Assembly (NCBI GenBank): GCA_033239525.1
Contig: BSYO01000038.1
Location: forward strand, 9,241,041 to 9,305,040
Reading direction: 5' to 3'
DNA: 64,000 nt
Source: Nepenthes gracilis
Lineage: Eukaryota; Streptophyta; Magnoliopsida; Caryophyllales; Nepenthaceae
Numbering within the stretch: position 1 is the first letter of the stretch; each line of letters starts with the position of its first letter. The position numbers were made by a program, and so were the translations under genes. A model generated the notes under the pieces. The model saw nothing but the letters and a program-made list of their open reading frames with translations, did not search any database and had not been told where the DNA came from. Of the stretch, positions 38,201-51,500 are shown piece by piece.

Positions 38201-38444
38201 AGCAATATTTCCTCTTGATTTGGTGAGGCGACGAATGCAACTGGAAGGAGCCGGCGGGCAGGCCCGTGTCTACACCACAGGTCTGTTTGGTACATTTTCA
38301 CGTATTATCCGGACCGAAGGATGGCGCGGTCTTTACAGAGGCATACTGCCAGAGTACTGCAAGGTTGTACCGAGCGTGGGCATTGTCTTCATGACATATG
38401 AGACAATAAAAAGTCAATTATCACACGACCTGGAAGACAGCTAG
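29247..38444 (+). CDS. Mitochondrial carrier family protein (SLC25-like)
   Basis: Predicted inner-mitochondrial-membrane transporter of a nucleotide or cofactor-type metabolite; the substrate cannot be told from sequence. Seven exons: 29247-29450, 30673-30849, 30931-31080, 34044-34145, 34235-34305, 34408-34475, 38203-38444. They give 1,014 nt and 337 residues, the usual family size. Three ~100-residue carrier repeats are seen. Signature helices are CTAPLARLTILFQ (around 56-68, with the acidic residue of PX[DE]XX[KR] replaced), YPLDLVRTRLAAQ (around 165-177) and FPLDLVRRRMQLEG (around 260-273). Each is followed by an 'EG...(F/L)(W/Y)(K/R)G' motif (EEGVCAFWKG, EEGVFGLYKG, TEGWRGLYRG). It most resembles the Arabidopsis At3g53940/At3g55640/At2g37890 group. 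ATG 29247 is the first methionine of the conserved frame. Introns 3 (2,963 bp) and 6 (3,727 bp) are transposon-loaded; intron 6 begins with GC. A near-canonical polyadenylation motif (AATTAAA) lies near 38847. The gene looks intact. Confidence 0.95.
31787..31812. repeat. GCAT/GTCT microsatellite
   Basis: Tandem tetranucleotides GCAT then GTCT, in intron 3 of the carrier gene. Confidence 0.85.
33656..33697. repeat. GTGGAT hexanucleotide repeat, seven perfect copies
   Basis: Seven uninterrupted GTGGAT units in intron 3 of the carrier gene. Likely length-polymorphic. Confidence 0.95.
34476..34477 (+). other. Non-canonical GC splice donor (intron 6 of the carrier gene)
   Basis: Exon 6 ends ACAG and the intron begins GCGAGT. 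Joining to CAATATTTCC at 38203 gives the conserved Ala-Ile-Phe-Pro-Leu-Asp. The nearest GT (34480) would shift the frame by one. AG|GC(A/G)AGT is the known consensus of GC-AG introns. Confidence 0.85.
35490..36030. mobile_element. GACAC-rich dispersed element, copy 1
   Basis: Begins around GTCCAACACTTATTGGACAC and ends around GTCGTGTCATGTCTCATGTC, with many 'GACACATT(C/T)' words between. A similar element lies at 54985-55625 and a fragment at 40830-40925. The ends are loosely inverted and rich in GTGTC/GACAC. It sits in intron 6 of the carrier gene. Class uncertain. Confidence 0.5.
36725..36990. mobile_element. ATATCGATAT-type MITE-like copy (carrier intron 6)
   Basis: Starts CATATGAAAACATTGGTATCGG and ends GATATATATTGGCCGATATTT, with 'CAGATATATCAGACAATACA' inside. 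The same word series recurs at 43061-43335. Confidence 0.6.
37745..38005. mobile_element. ATATCGATAT-type MITE-like copy (carrier intron 6, second)
   Basis: Ends ACCGATTTTTTCATCTATG, the inverted form of the family's CATAGATGAAAATAT start, after words such as GTATTAGTATCGG and GTTCGATATCGATAAAACC. It lies about 200 bp before the last carrier exon. Confidence 0.6.
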
Positions 38445-39555
38445 TATCGATCTACAAAATACGACTGTATTACAAGAAGGGTATTCTATTTGTCAGGCAA
38501 TTGAGAAGGTTTTCATACGGATATTTCATTTCACAGTTGCCATATTCTCCTTTTGTCTGGGTCTTGGGGTCTGGGGGGAGGTTTTTGGTCTCGTGGCAAT
38601 TGAATTCTGTTTGTCACTGGGAAGTCCAAATTTTCTACAGAAAGAAGAGAAACCATTGATTAATCATTTAGTAAAATGTGGTTCATATTTGGCTTCAATT
38701 GCCTTTGCTCTTGTTCTTGTTGTGTTGAACTGCTTTAATCTTCTATACAATGAGGCATGAGCTTGCTTCTGGCCTACACTGCTTATGGCCTGCGTATGTA
38801 TATTCAGTACTCTTGCTATCTTCTTGGCTTAGGACTTCCTACTTGAAATTAAAGCATTCACACTCTGTTAAGTAGAATTTGTGTATATGAGTTATTGTTT
38901 GTCATTGTGATTTAAGAAGTCTCAGATACTGAGCATAAATCTTCATCAATTTATCTTGATATTTTCCCATTTTTGCACCATTTATGGAGATAATACATCA
39001 TATAGCAGTAGTTCTACCTCTACTAGATATGTATATCCCAAAATCATGATTTATAAGTTATGAATTCACATTAAGAAAACAGGCATTTCTATTATGACCC
39101 GAAGGCACACATGTTTTAAGGCTAAGATTAGAAAATTTTCTTTGTTTTGTAGGAGTTAAATTATGTACTTCTGAATCTTGCTTTGTTATAACGAGTGTGA
39201 AATGTTATCCACTTTTTCATGTATTTGTATTCATAGCTGACGAATGGTATAAACGCTCATGAATTTACCTGATAATTCTTTCATCTTTCCACCATCCCAA
39301 AATCAACATGCGAAGATCACAAATCTAAATTACGAAAATAATTTCTCAATGAAACGTTTTCAAAATGAACTTAATATATCAAAGCACGCGGTACACAGAT
39401 TATTCAATTTCTTCTGTTCAAGAGAAGACTTATTTTTCTGTTACAAAAACAGCCATGAATATCATGGATGGAGCAGAGAAGGAAGGAAGTTTTCCCTGCA
39501 AATGTCAGAGAAACATACTCAGCACACCGGCAGCCAGAAACAGAGTTCATTTCCC
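38445..39555. other. Shared 3' region between the convergent genes
   Basis: About 1.1 kb between the two stop codons. It holds the carrier 3' untranslated region (to roughly 38870) and, from the other side, the 3' untranslated region of the DAR2-like gene. No further coding sequence or small RNA was recognised. Confidence 0.6.
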
Positions 39556-42500
39556 TCATAATGGAAAACTTCCGGTCGAGCGTATGTGATCTAGCGTATA
39601 GCTTAGACCGTACTTACTAACAGCTGCATTAGCCACCCTGAAACCACCCCCATAAGCTTGAGAGGAGTCGGTGGTGATTTGATGTAGGAAAAACTCACCC
39701 AACTTCTTTTCAACTTCGGACTTTCTTCCACTCCGAAAATCCGATGATGATAATGATGATGATGATGAAAATGAATGTGTTGATATAGATGGGATACTTC
39801 TAAAATCACGCTTCATCTCTGACTCGAGCCACATGTATGAAAGCACTTGACATATACCTTCCTCAACCTCGGGTTTAAGATTTCGAAAGCCTGCAAAGGT
39901 TCCAATCAAATTGAAGGGAAAAGTGGGTTTTTTTTTTTTTTCGGCCCTTAATTGAATTGGATTACGGAAATCTTGATGGATAACATGCTGAAGGAAAATT
40001 GTGCATGAAATATAATTTGTTATCTAATTGATCATGAAATTGTCCCCTTTTCCTTCTAATTTTCCTAAATCCAATTCATAGATGAAAATATTAATATTGG
40101 ATTTATTATACAATATATATCGATATCGTATATATCAAAAAAATTTTTGAAAATCATAAACTGATAGACAAATTTTAATTGATATCTTAGATTCAGTTGA
40201 TATTTTCATCTATAAGCTGAATACAGTATCAGAGATTCTTTGTTAGGAAAGGTAATGAAACAAGCACAGTACCTTTAAGGCGAAGCCAAGCATGCATCAA
40301 TTCATGAGCAAGTATAGCACCCGTCAGTAATCTATAACAGCACAAGCAGCATAGAATGAGAGACATGAGGAGCAGATAAAATCAGTATGCAGCAGTGAGC
40401 TGTTAGAATCCTTTCATTTTCACTGATTAACAGAAAAACAAAGCTTATTATCAGATCTATTTTTCTTTCAACAATTTAAAAAAGAGCCAAAATCTGTCAT
40501 TGACCCGTTCTAATGTCGAATTCATCCAAGCGTGTTTAGAGCTTGCCAGTGTCGGATATCTGAGAAAGAAAACTTTACTCCAAAGGAATTGTCTGTGTTT
40601 ACCAGTAGATTATAATCTCTCTCTCCCCCCACTCTATAAACGCCAAAAATACTTTTCTAATCTCTCTCCTTATCTTAATTGGAAGAATTTTAAACCTCCC
40701 AAGCTCTTTCTCTCAACATTTCATTAAGTAATAGGTTTTAATAGCTATTTTCCCAATAAGAGACTATAATTTGGAGTTTTTTGGCAGTTAGCACAAATAT
40801 AACCATTTTTTAAAAATCAAAAAAGAGCCAGAATGTGTCCCCAAGTCTCCAAACATGTCCTATCATGCCCCCATTGTGTCTCCACCATTTCCAAGTTCAA
40901 CAAAAAATTCCGAACGAGTAAGAGCATGTTAGAATCAAGTATATGTTTGACACCGATATGCTGTATTTCCTAGCCGGGAAACTCTTAATTGTCAAAGAAC
41001 ATTTACCTCGGGAGCCCGAATAGAATAAGAATGGCTGTAACCTCACATATCCGAGCCAATCTTTGAGGTTGCGTTCTCATTCTGAATAGGTGACCACCAA
41101 AACTCGGCCTTCTGAGTACCTGAATGATTCCACAAAGATATTAAATGTAATACTGAATTATTCGGAAAGGGAGCCAAGTCGACTCAAAATCAAGCACAAG
41201 TGAAATGGATAAGGAACTTACACTAATAACAGTTTGCTCTTCAGAAAGACATAAACCCCTCGTCTCGGGCATGTGATGGGACCCCTAGAAACAGGTATAT
41301 CTGTATCAAATCGAGTGGTATAAAGAATTAATAGTAAAAAGAATTGAAAAGCTTTGTGATTACATTTTTCTCCCCTGCAATAGCTTCATTTAGTGCTTGT
41401 GTTTCAACTAGAAGCACAGGAATTCGTTGATCGAGCCCCATGTTTTTCGATTCATAATAATCCCTCACAGCCTGGTATAGAGGTTGACAATCTGCAGTAT
41501 CCATGATAGCGAATTCCATGCATTCTGAACATGAACTCCTACCGTCCCCCAATGGTATGTATCTTGCGTTCCGAGACTTGAATTACGAGAATTGAGGAAA
41601 ACAAAAAACAAAAACGAAGCCATGAAAATGACCAAGTAAGTATTTTCCATCAATAAGGCCTTAGCCAAGTTGGTTAAGGTTGAGGGTCTGAGAGTAAGAG
41701 ATCTCAGATTCAGAACATCCTCCCCCAACCTTAAAAAGAAAGAAAAAGGTATTTAATGCTGTGATTTGTACTAGAAAAATGGGCCCCCATGAAGTCAAAT
41801 TATTGTCCTAGCCATGGATTAAATATTAGTATTGGTAGTATCAAATGATATATATCAATATTAGACACAAAATAAAAAAGAAATATGTGACCACAATGAA
41901 ATCGAGTTCTATTAAAAAAAATGGATCATATTCAATCATATTTTAGTCAAATTCATTCAATAGAATCAACACTTTAATGATGAATAATATGGCACCAAGT
42001 AACATAATCAATAAAAACAAAACGAAATAAAGTTAATTCAAACAATAACTATATACAAAACAGCAGATATCATTAAGAAAAAACAGTTATATCATACAAG
42101 TTGAAGTTGAAATGGTAAGATTAAGGTTTAGGTGGAACTGAACTTTGTTAAATCTAAAGAAATGAAAAAAACAATTGAGTGCTATTAGAGATGCTAAGCT
42201 GGAAAAAACAAGAAAGAGGAGAAGAAAAGCATAGGAAAATATCGGTTGATATTTTAAATATCAATATTCATATATCACAATATATTGAAATATGGAGGCA
42301 TATCACAATTTTTTTGTAGTATTAAAAAATATCAATATTAAGAAGAAATGTGTTACAAAATGTCAGCCGATATTTCAAATATTAATATTCATATATCATA
42401 ATATATTGAGATATGGAGATATCACAATTTTTTTATGGTATTAAGAAATATCAGTGTAAAGAAGAAAATCATAGAAAAATATTGGCTGATACTTTAAATA

Positions 42501-45500
42501 TCAATATTTATATATTAAAATATAAAGAGATATGGAGACATCATGATTTTTTTGTAATATCAAGAAATATCATTGTTGTGCCCGATACCGATATTATTGG
42601 CTAATATTTGATTTCATGGTCCTAACTATCAACGTACCTCAAGACGCTCACAACTACAGCAACGAGCAGTTTTGTCATGCTCATGCTTAGGACAATATTT
42701 CTGAGACCAAAATGGGAGGCACCTATATTCAATCAAACCAGCTGAGTTTGTTGGAATCTGAAAATGAATAAAAAGTATGTATGTCAATAATACAGACAAA
42801 CAAAGAGAAAAGATCAAGAAACCACATCAATTAAACTCATTTGAGTTCAAAATTTAATGGTACATAGAAAAAACTGCAAACAGCAACATGTTATCAAAGT
42901 AACATTTTCTTACAAATTGATGGCAAACTTCACACTTTGGATGGGTCCTCTCTTTAAAACAGGACTTATGATATGGATCTCTCCCTGACAAAGAGAACTT
43001 AGATAAACAAAAGCAATAACAGTTAGAGATCAAGTAAATATTCAACAATATTTTTTTCACATGGATGAAAATATCAGTATTGATATTAGTATCGGCAATA
43101 GTCATATCTATAGCAACCATATCAAACATTATGTATGGATATCGGATATATTAAAAGGAAAAAAATTTTAAAATCATAAACTAATAGAGTCATATTATTA
43201 ATATTTTAAATATCAACTGATATATAACCCATACGATAACATATTTTGTTTTTGTCGTTGTATCTGAAAATATTGGAGTCCCAGGAGGGTGGAGGGGTGA
43301 TATCGATATATATTGGCCAATATTTTTTCTATAGATTCACACAATTCAAGACAGATGTATTGACATAATTGATGAAGTAAAAAATCTTGTCAAGATGCAG
43401 ATCCTATCCAAAATTTATTACTTATTGGAAGCAGGAAGGATTGAAAAAGTGCTCAAATTACCTCTTGCTCTACGATGGGGTGACCACATCCTAGACATCG
43501 AAAGCACTCTGGATGAAAGTAAGTGTTCATGCATTGCAGATAATTGCCATATCCAATCTCCTGGTTACAGCCACCGCATATTCTACAGTTGAAGGCAACA
43601 AACATTACATAATCACTTGCCTTCTAGATTGGGAATATCCATAATTGTAATAGACATGAATAGAAACACATTACAAGCTGTACAGAAGCACATAGGCTGA
43701 CGGGAAAGTATTATCATTCACCCATTAACTCACTCAAACAGAGAAACTATTTGATGAGGGCCCACACTTGGGAGGAGTAATGGACACTCAAAGGTCAACT
43801 AGGCAAGGCCAGCTCACCAAAGGACACTGTGGCCGGACCACAACAGCCAAACCTTTGGAGGCCAAGCTAAGAAGAGCCAAAGCACCACATCAAAAGGTAA
43901 AATCTACCAGGCTGAGCTCTGATCCCATGTGCCCCAACAACTCAGAAGAACCAAAGTACATGATAACGGACTATGGGAGATCGAGCCACCCCGGCATTTG
44001 AATTCTTCAATGCCAAACCCCACATACTGGACTGAAGCACACTGAAGGTCAGACAACAGAGCCAAACTATAGTCGGAAGCAACCATTGAGTCTGACTTGG
44101 TCAAGTAACTGCAAGGGCATGACTACATAAACGCTTCTAGTAACTTGCCATGAATAATAACTTCCCATAGGAGCACAGTCACCTCAATCCAGTCAGTAAC
44201 AGTCAATAGCTTCACAGGACAATTTAAGCCCAAACCATAGGGCCACATGGAAGTGGGTGAGAGTTGTAAACACTTTTTGGCTCTATGAGCTTGAGACTCT
44301 TTTGGGTAAATAACCTTCGGCGTTCCTAGATTACACTATGGGTGTGCTTGGGGTGACTTATAATTAATTCCATGATTATTCTATTTCACAGGTTCATTGC
44401 AATCCATCCACGTACTTCAGTAAATGAAACACGAGTTTCAAAATCTCTTCCATAAATCAATGTTAATTCCTTTGTGTTTGTGATAATTGTGGGTTGTCAT
44501 CAAATCAGATCCTAGAACTGGGTCCTTACCACTATTTCATTACAGAGAAATGAGTTTAAAGTGATTTTCAGAGATCAACTGAATTAAATGAATCATGGAG
44601 AACAGCAAATGTACTTGGACAATTCAACAGTCATATCGCATAAAATGTAGTAATACATACTGACATAAAAATTTCTCATAATGTGACACATGTTTGATTC
44701 CAGATTTTGTAGTTGGGTTAGACAACATAAAGAAATTTGGTCGGATATATTGTGATTTAAGAATAACAATCCTTCCACAGTTTTCGATGCCATGAATCAT
44801 TTACTTGAGAAGGCGGGGTGCTAGCAGCAGTGTAACTTCAAGAAATTTCAACCATGTGCTAAGCACCCTAAGCTCCCGGGGAAAAAAAAACTACCCACAC
44901 AGAAGCATGAAAAAATAACTCAATTTTTACATAATAAGATACACAAACATTAACTTTTAGAAGCACATTCATGCAATTTCTGGCACGCACACCCACACCC
45001 ACATAGAGAGAGAGAGAGTACCTATGTCCTCCTGGGTTACAGGGAACAGTGATCTGAGTATTGGAACGCCTATAAGGGGGATAGGAAGGTCTGGTGAGGC
45101 TATCTAGAAGTTCCCTTGCAGGTTCTTCATCAATGTCCATGCGTTGTCTAGATCCTGAAATACTCATATTTCAGTATATTCAATCATGAAGGCATAAAGA
45201 AATTACATTGGAGTAAAATTCAAAAGTTACATGTACTTAACAAGGGAAGGAAAGGAATAGAAGAGATCAAAAGTTGATGTGTGCCGGTAAATGTTTTTTT
45301 AATTAATAAGAAGAGCTACCATTTGGTCTCCTTGAATCCTCCGCCAATGACAGAGCAATTGCACGGTTTAATTCTTCACGGTCTTTCTCTTCCTTGGACC
45401 TGTTGTCCTACAAACATCAACATAACCGGTTTCAAATCCCATATCCTAAGCAAAGTGAAGAGAAGTTGGTCACAAAATAATAGACCACATGGAAGATAAT

Positions 45501-48500
45501 TAAGGAATATATTCAGTACTTCATTGAGTTTGTAAGAGAAAGAAAGGTTCATGCATTATTTTGTTAACATAAAATATATATGCACAAACTTATTTGCGAT
45601 CTTTTTCTTATGATAAATAGCATATTTCCAAGCAGTTCATGGAGATTTGAAAGCTAGAACAAGTGTCTGTTTGAACAGACGTAGTACAAAATTTACCCAA
45701 GGGTATTCTCACAACTGCAATATAATTATAATTTGGCCTATTGAATAGGCATGATAACCTCCGGTATTGTTCTATTCACATCAAGGCCACCTTCGCTCTC
45801 ATTGTTGATCTAATCCTCTCCTCTAAAAGTACCCTACTAAAACTGATTCATGCTTTCAACAAAAAAAAAAAAAAAAAAGAGAGAGAATGAACAGCCAGTT
45901 GGTAATAGGAATTCACTTTCTGTCAGTTATATCCAGATGTTTCATTCATTGGATCATATAAGTGAGACACAATTTCCAGTTTGAAAACTTCTAGTGTTAG
46001 CCTGCTCACCAAACCTACTTTTGAATCCACAAAATTGGCCACCATCCCTGTATACAATTTGTTTGATTGCCAGTTAGTTAGACAAGGTAAACCACCATTC
46101 ATAAGTCTTTTCATATAACAATAAATTTAGATCGCTTAGGTGGAAGAGCTATTCTCACAATCAAAAATGGAATCAAACATCCAAGATGACCCAAGTATTC
46201 TTCAAACTAAACAATATCTACTGACGTCAAAGACCTCACAACTTAGAAAAACCAAAGATATGTTGATTTCAGCACTCTGCAGCAACAGATTCAAAAGCTA
46301 AGAAGCTAAATGCAGAAAAGCCATATGCTGATTCCATGGGTCATCCAGAAAAGGGAATCTGATTTTGTGCATTTCATATCATTTTCATTTTCATGTGATT
46401 TTGTCTGCCAATCTGATTCCAAACAATGAAGTACTAGTTAAATGATCAACCCCTAATTTCCTAGTTTAAGTCAATACTGGGATCCCAAAACCCACTTGCT
46501 GTAGTGTATCAAATGTGGTTCTCACTGATCTCTTTTTAAAAATAACAACAACCAGTGTACCAGGTACCGCATACTGAACCATGCGTACCCTACAGTGGCA
46601 ACTTTATCACATGCTAAAAACATCGAGGTTGGGTTATCTCAAATGATAATGATCCATCTACAGTTATATTTTATCTCCACTAGTAAAATAAATTAAAATA
46701 GCACTAGGATTTTGACGTCATAAAAGAGGTTCCAGAACTGCCATTTTTAATGTCAATCATTCCAAAAGTCACAAACCTTTCAGTGTTAGTGTTTTGTAAC
46801 CAGGAAAGATAGACCAATTCTTTTTTTGAGATGTTTGATAAGATCTAATTACAGAACACCTCCGAATTTCCAAGAAATCCTCAAAACAGAAGGATGGCAT
46901 GCTGGATAACATGAGCCTACATAAATTGAGGAGCTGGGATTTCATTAAGTCCAACCTAGGGAGTTGAATATATAGTATTTATATTGCACTTTTATTATTC
47001 TAGCTATCAAATTACTGGCAGCATGGCGATCTTGCTGTCTCCACCATGAAAGAGTTTAGCAACTTGTAACTAAGACTCAGATTAACAAGAGGAAGCCAAA
47101 AGTACACACATCCAATTGGCCAATGGCTGTGATCATAGATAAAAATATCAACCAAAATATATTGGTATCAAACCTCCCTAGTACCAATACTTCCCGGTTC
47201 CGAGAAAAAATCACAATGTCATTGTATGATGACAGATTACCATATATTGGTCAATATACTAGTATTGACAATATATGTGCCACTTTTTTTACGTATACCA
47301 ATTACCCTACTTTTAAACCCCACTTCCCAAAGTCCCTTGAGCCTCTTCTCTTCTCCTCTTTCAAATGCGAATTTCACTCATTTTCTTTCTTTCCACTAAT
47401 AGAAACAAATCAATCATGCCTGAACCTTAATCCTCCAATTTCAAACCTAATTCTTCTTTAAAATCTCCAATTTTATTATACATCTGAGATTTTCCCCAAA
47501 TTACTTGAGAAGGAAAGAAAGGTGAAATTGTCGTTTTATATCTACTTTTTTTTTTTTTTTTTTTTGATTTAGATTCAATATAGTGTTTTTAACACATATC
47601 TTACAAATATCAGGTCCAAAAACAAAATTTAATTAGTAATCTTGAATCAAAGGAAAACCTTTAAATTTAATTTTGATGTAAAATTTTTAAGATCTACTCA
47701 AATCTATATATTAAAATTTTTAAAAAAAAATTTTCAAAAAAAAAAAAAAAAACTTTTCGAGATAATTTATTAGTAATTAGTTTCTAACTTTCAGTAATTT
47801 GCATGTCATTTGGAAATGAATGATTTCATTCTCTTTATTTGGTATCACTTTTGTTGTTTCAATATTTGCTAGTGTATTATTTGGAATAATGTGTCAATTT
47901 AAATGAATAAAATTGTCGAAAAAATTTTAAATATGAAAAATATGATTAAATAAGGCAAAATTTAGTAAATAACTTAGTTTTGATATGGTCACAAAATATT
48001 ATATCCGATACGTCCGATACTAACATAGCCGTGATCGATAATGATATTGATATTTTCTTCCGTTGATGCAATACCTTATTTTCATAAGTTTCCAATTAAT
48101 AGTTAGAACAATGCTAGAAATTAATAATTTTCCACCATGACGGGTTGCTATTATGAGGTGATGAAGTAGTACCTTTTAGAGGATAATAGGCAAATCAAAA
48201 CAAATGAGACAACATACTACAATGTAAACCTTGGAAATGGCAAAACAAAACATGTAAGATTTTTTTGAATTGGTAGCTCTGTTCTCTTCAGTCTTCAATG
48301 AGACGGTGATACAAATCATAACAAATGATTAATCAATGAAACAATTTCACATTTTGAATCCTAAAATGTGATCCTTGTCTTTGATTCTTCAACGTGAAGC
48401 TAAATTGGTGATAAAGCAGCCCCAACTCCCAAGCAAAAGTACCCTTCCCACCAGGCAGGCCATGATGAAAGAAGCACGGGGCAAACGTTTTGCACATCCT

Positions 48501-48508
48501 TTTCAAGA

Positions 48509-48543
<35 letters not shown>

Positions 48544-51500
48544 CATATAAATTCTATTAATCCAAATCTCTAACTTTATTCCACTCCTGTCTGTGCTTTT
48601 CATTGTTTCTTCACTGTACTTTTCCTTCTAAGTTTTTCAAATCCTCTTTTTAGGCCTTATATGGTTACTATAAAAATGCCGAGGAAGTTTACATCGGAAA
48701 AAAAGATTGAAATTTAAAACTTATGCAACATTGAGATATAATTTGCTATCTTTTCAATAATATTACTACAATTTTCTAGATTCAAACTGCAGCCTACATG
48801 CTTCTCAACAGTAAAAATTTAAAACTTGATTTAACAATAGACTCAGCAAGATAAAACAACAAATAAATAACCCCTAAGTTGCAATTGATTAAATCAAATT
48901 TCACAAAAAGCAGATATGAGATAACAAATCTAGTGTTTCACTAAGATTTCGACCAAAAAAGACTCAAAACTGACTATATGGGCCATTCCACTTGATTTTA
49001 GGCATCCTCTAAAAGTGGACAAGTGGGAAATTTCAGCAGAAAAAATGTCAACATATTCTCAACGATTCTTTGTTTTTTTATTCAGTTTTATTCTCAACTT
49101 ATAATTTTCCTAATTTTATTCATAATTCTATTTTAGTGACAATTTTGTACTATGCAGAAAAAAAACTACACCAAATTCATTATGCTTAGGTATCACGCAA
49201 TGTGCAGATAAAGTAAAAGAACCAAAATAGACCTTCAGTTTAATTTTACTTACACTTCCAGAATTTTTTCGTCATCACAAGTAAGCTATAATTGACTCAA
49301 AATGTGGTTAGTTTAGCATGAACTTTTACCTAGTAGAAACTTAAAACTAAAATAATTTCTACATAAAATAGAATATATTCTTGATAATTTTCCCATTGAG
49401 CATGACTAGTGATTTTGATAAAGACTCAAAAGTCCAGACTGTCATCAAACTATGCAGTAACTGAAAAATTATTATTATTGCTAGGAATATCTTGAATTAG
49501 CATATTCAGTGACTAGGTAAACAAGTGACCTGAAAGATTCTCCGGGTCAATGAAGGCGAGCGCTAAATACACGCCTATTTTTAGTAAATGCACATTCTCC
49601 CAATTGTTATGCCTGATCTACGCCTAATCCACGTATAAGTGTATTTTGTCCAAAGCACCCGTGCCAAATGTGCCTCTAAGCGGCAATGAGCACATTTTAC
49701 CTAAAATACCCACACCTAAGTATGCCTAAGTGGCACACATATGCTAAGACACGGCCCTCCTATTGACACCTTTGCAATTGATGCATGCCCATTTAGTGCA
49801 TGATCATTGGGATACTATTTTCTCAACGATCACGTGTTTTTGATCTAATTTTCAACCCTCTCTATATATACTTATCTTTCATTTATCAATGAAACATACA
49901 CAGAGAGAAAACTCGCAAAATATCTCCTTGCTTAATGTAAAAGTCCATCCTTTGCTTGAGAAAACCAAAATTATATTCTTGAAATAAATTGTCAAGTTTT
50001 TCTTACCTGATCATTTCCTCCCTTGTTTACACACTAGCTCCGTCCTGGAAACCCACGTGTGTAAATTGGTAGCGTAAACATTGGGATCCAATAATGTGCA
50101 GAAATTTAATAGTAAATGAAGCAAATTCAATAAGAAGACCAAAAATGTCCAATTTTGCAACTGCAAGCAAATCTAAAAAGTTCTTTGATGGGTCACAAGT
50201 CGGCATAAGTCACTTAAAGTTTAATACGTTTATACCATTTCGACTGTAAGTTGACTTTCATATTACATTACTTTTACTTAATAGAAAAGTCTAAATGGTT
50301 TTACTCGATAACAATTTATTACCAAAATTCTCATTCGTGACCTAAATCTGACATTTTTTTTCTTTACTGTTTCAGTTTATTTTTGCGACATACTTATTTG
50401 CAAAAATTGATTTTAATTTACATTTAGTAAATAATATACATTATTTATATTGTATATTTATATATACTTTGTTTTCGCTTGTTTACATGATCTAAGGAGA
50501 TTAGGGATCTCCTAGTCCTCTTAATTGGTATCGAGCCATACCTCACTCCTTAACCCTATTAACTAAATGCATTCAACTAAATGCATTCAAGTCAGTCCAT
50601 TTTCATTCCTCCCTACTTCGATGGGAGTAATTATACTTATTAGAAGCTGCACATGAGAGTATTCTTGAAATCAATGGGCAAATGAGTGTGGGGTAGTACT
50701 CAATCCAAGTGAACAACACCCAGGAGTGTGACCAATAACAAAAATAAAGTCCTATCTTTCTAGACTAGGGAATTAGATACATGTAACTAGAATAACAAGA
50801 GTTTACATGCCATTTTCATGGATGTTTTCCCAAAGGAGTCGAAATGTATCTTCATGTGTAAAAAATCAAAAGAAGCATGAAAGATTCTAGAAATCACTCA
50901 TGAAAGTACCAAAATGGTTAAGATCTCTAAATTACAAATACTTAATACTAAATTTGAAAAAATTAGAGTGACAAAAGATGATACTTTCAATGGATTCTAT
51001 ATCAAATTAAATGACATTATTAATTTCACATTTAATCTTAGTAAACAAATTTCTAAAAACCGGACCGTTCATAAAGTTATGAAATCTCTTTTCAAACGAT
51101 TTAGATCTAAAATCACAACTATAGAAGAAAGCAAAAATATTGACAAAGTAAAAATTGAAGAACTTGTTGGCTCGTTACAAACCTATGAATATACATTGCC
51201 TCAATCTATGAAAATTAAATCATTTGCCCTAAAATCCATAAAATAAGAAATAAATGATAGATCTAATGAAGAATCACCTGGGGATAAAAACTTTGTCCTA
51301 TTTGTAAAAAATTTTAAAATGTTATAAAAGAAGAGCAATAAAACTTTTAATAAACAAAAAGGGAACTCATACCCCTAAAAAAGTGACAAGCAAGATAAAA
51401 GAGAAGTAAAAGATTTGAAAAATAAGAAATCTTAAGAAGCGCAGTGTCATAAATGTCATAGGCTTTAGCCATATTCATACTGAATGTCCAAATTTTAAAT

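Noticed and set aside
38127..38202. Extension of the last carrier exon upstream
   Set aside because: The frame is open, but the residues before the AG at 38202 do not match the carrier repeat, and splicing at 38203 restores the conserved motif.
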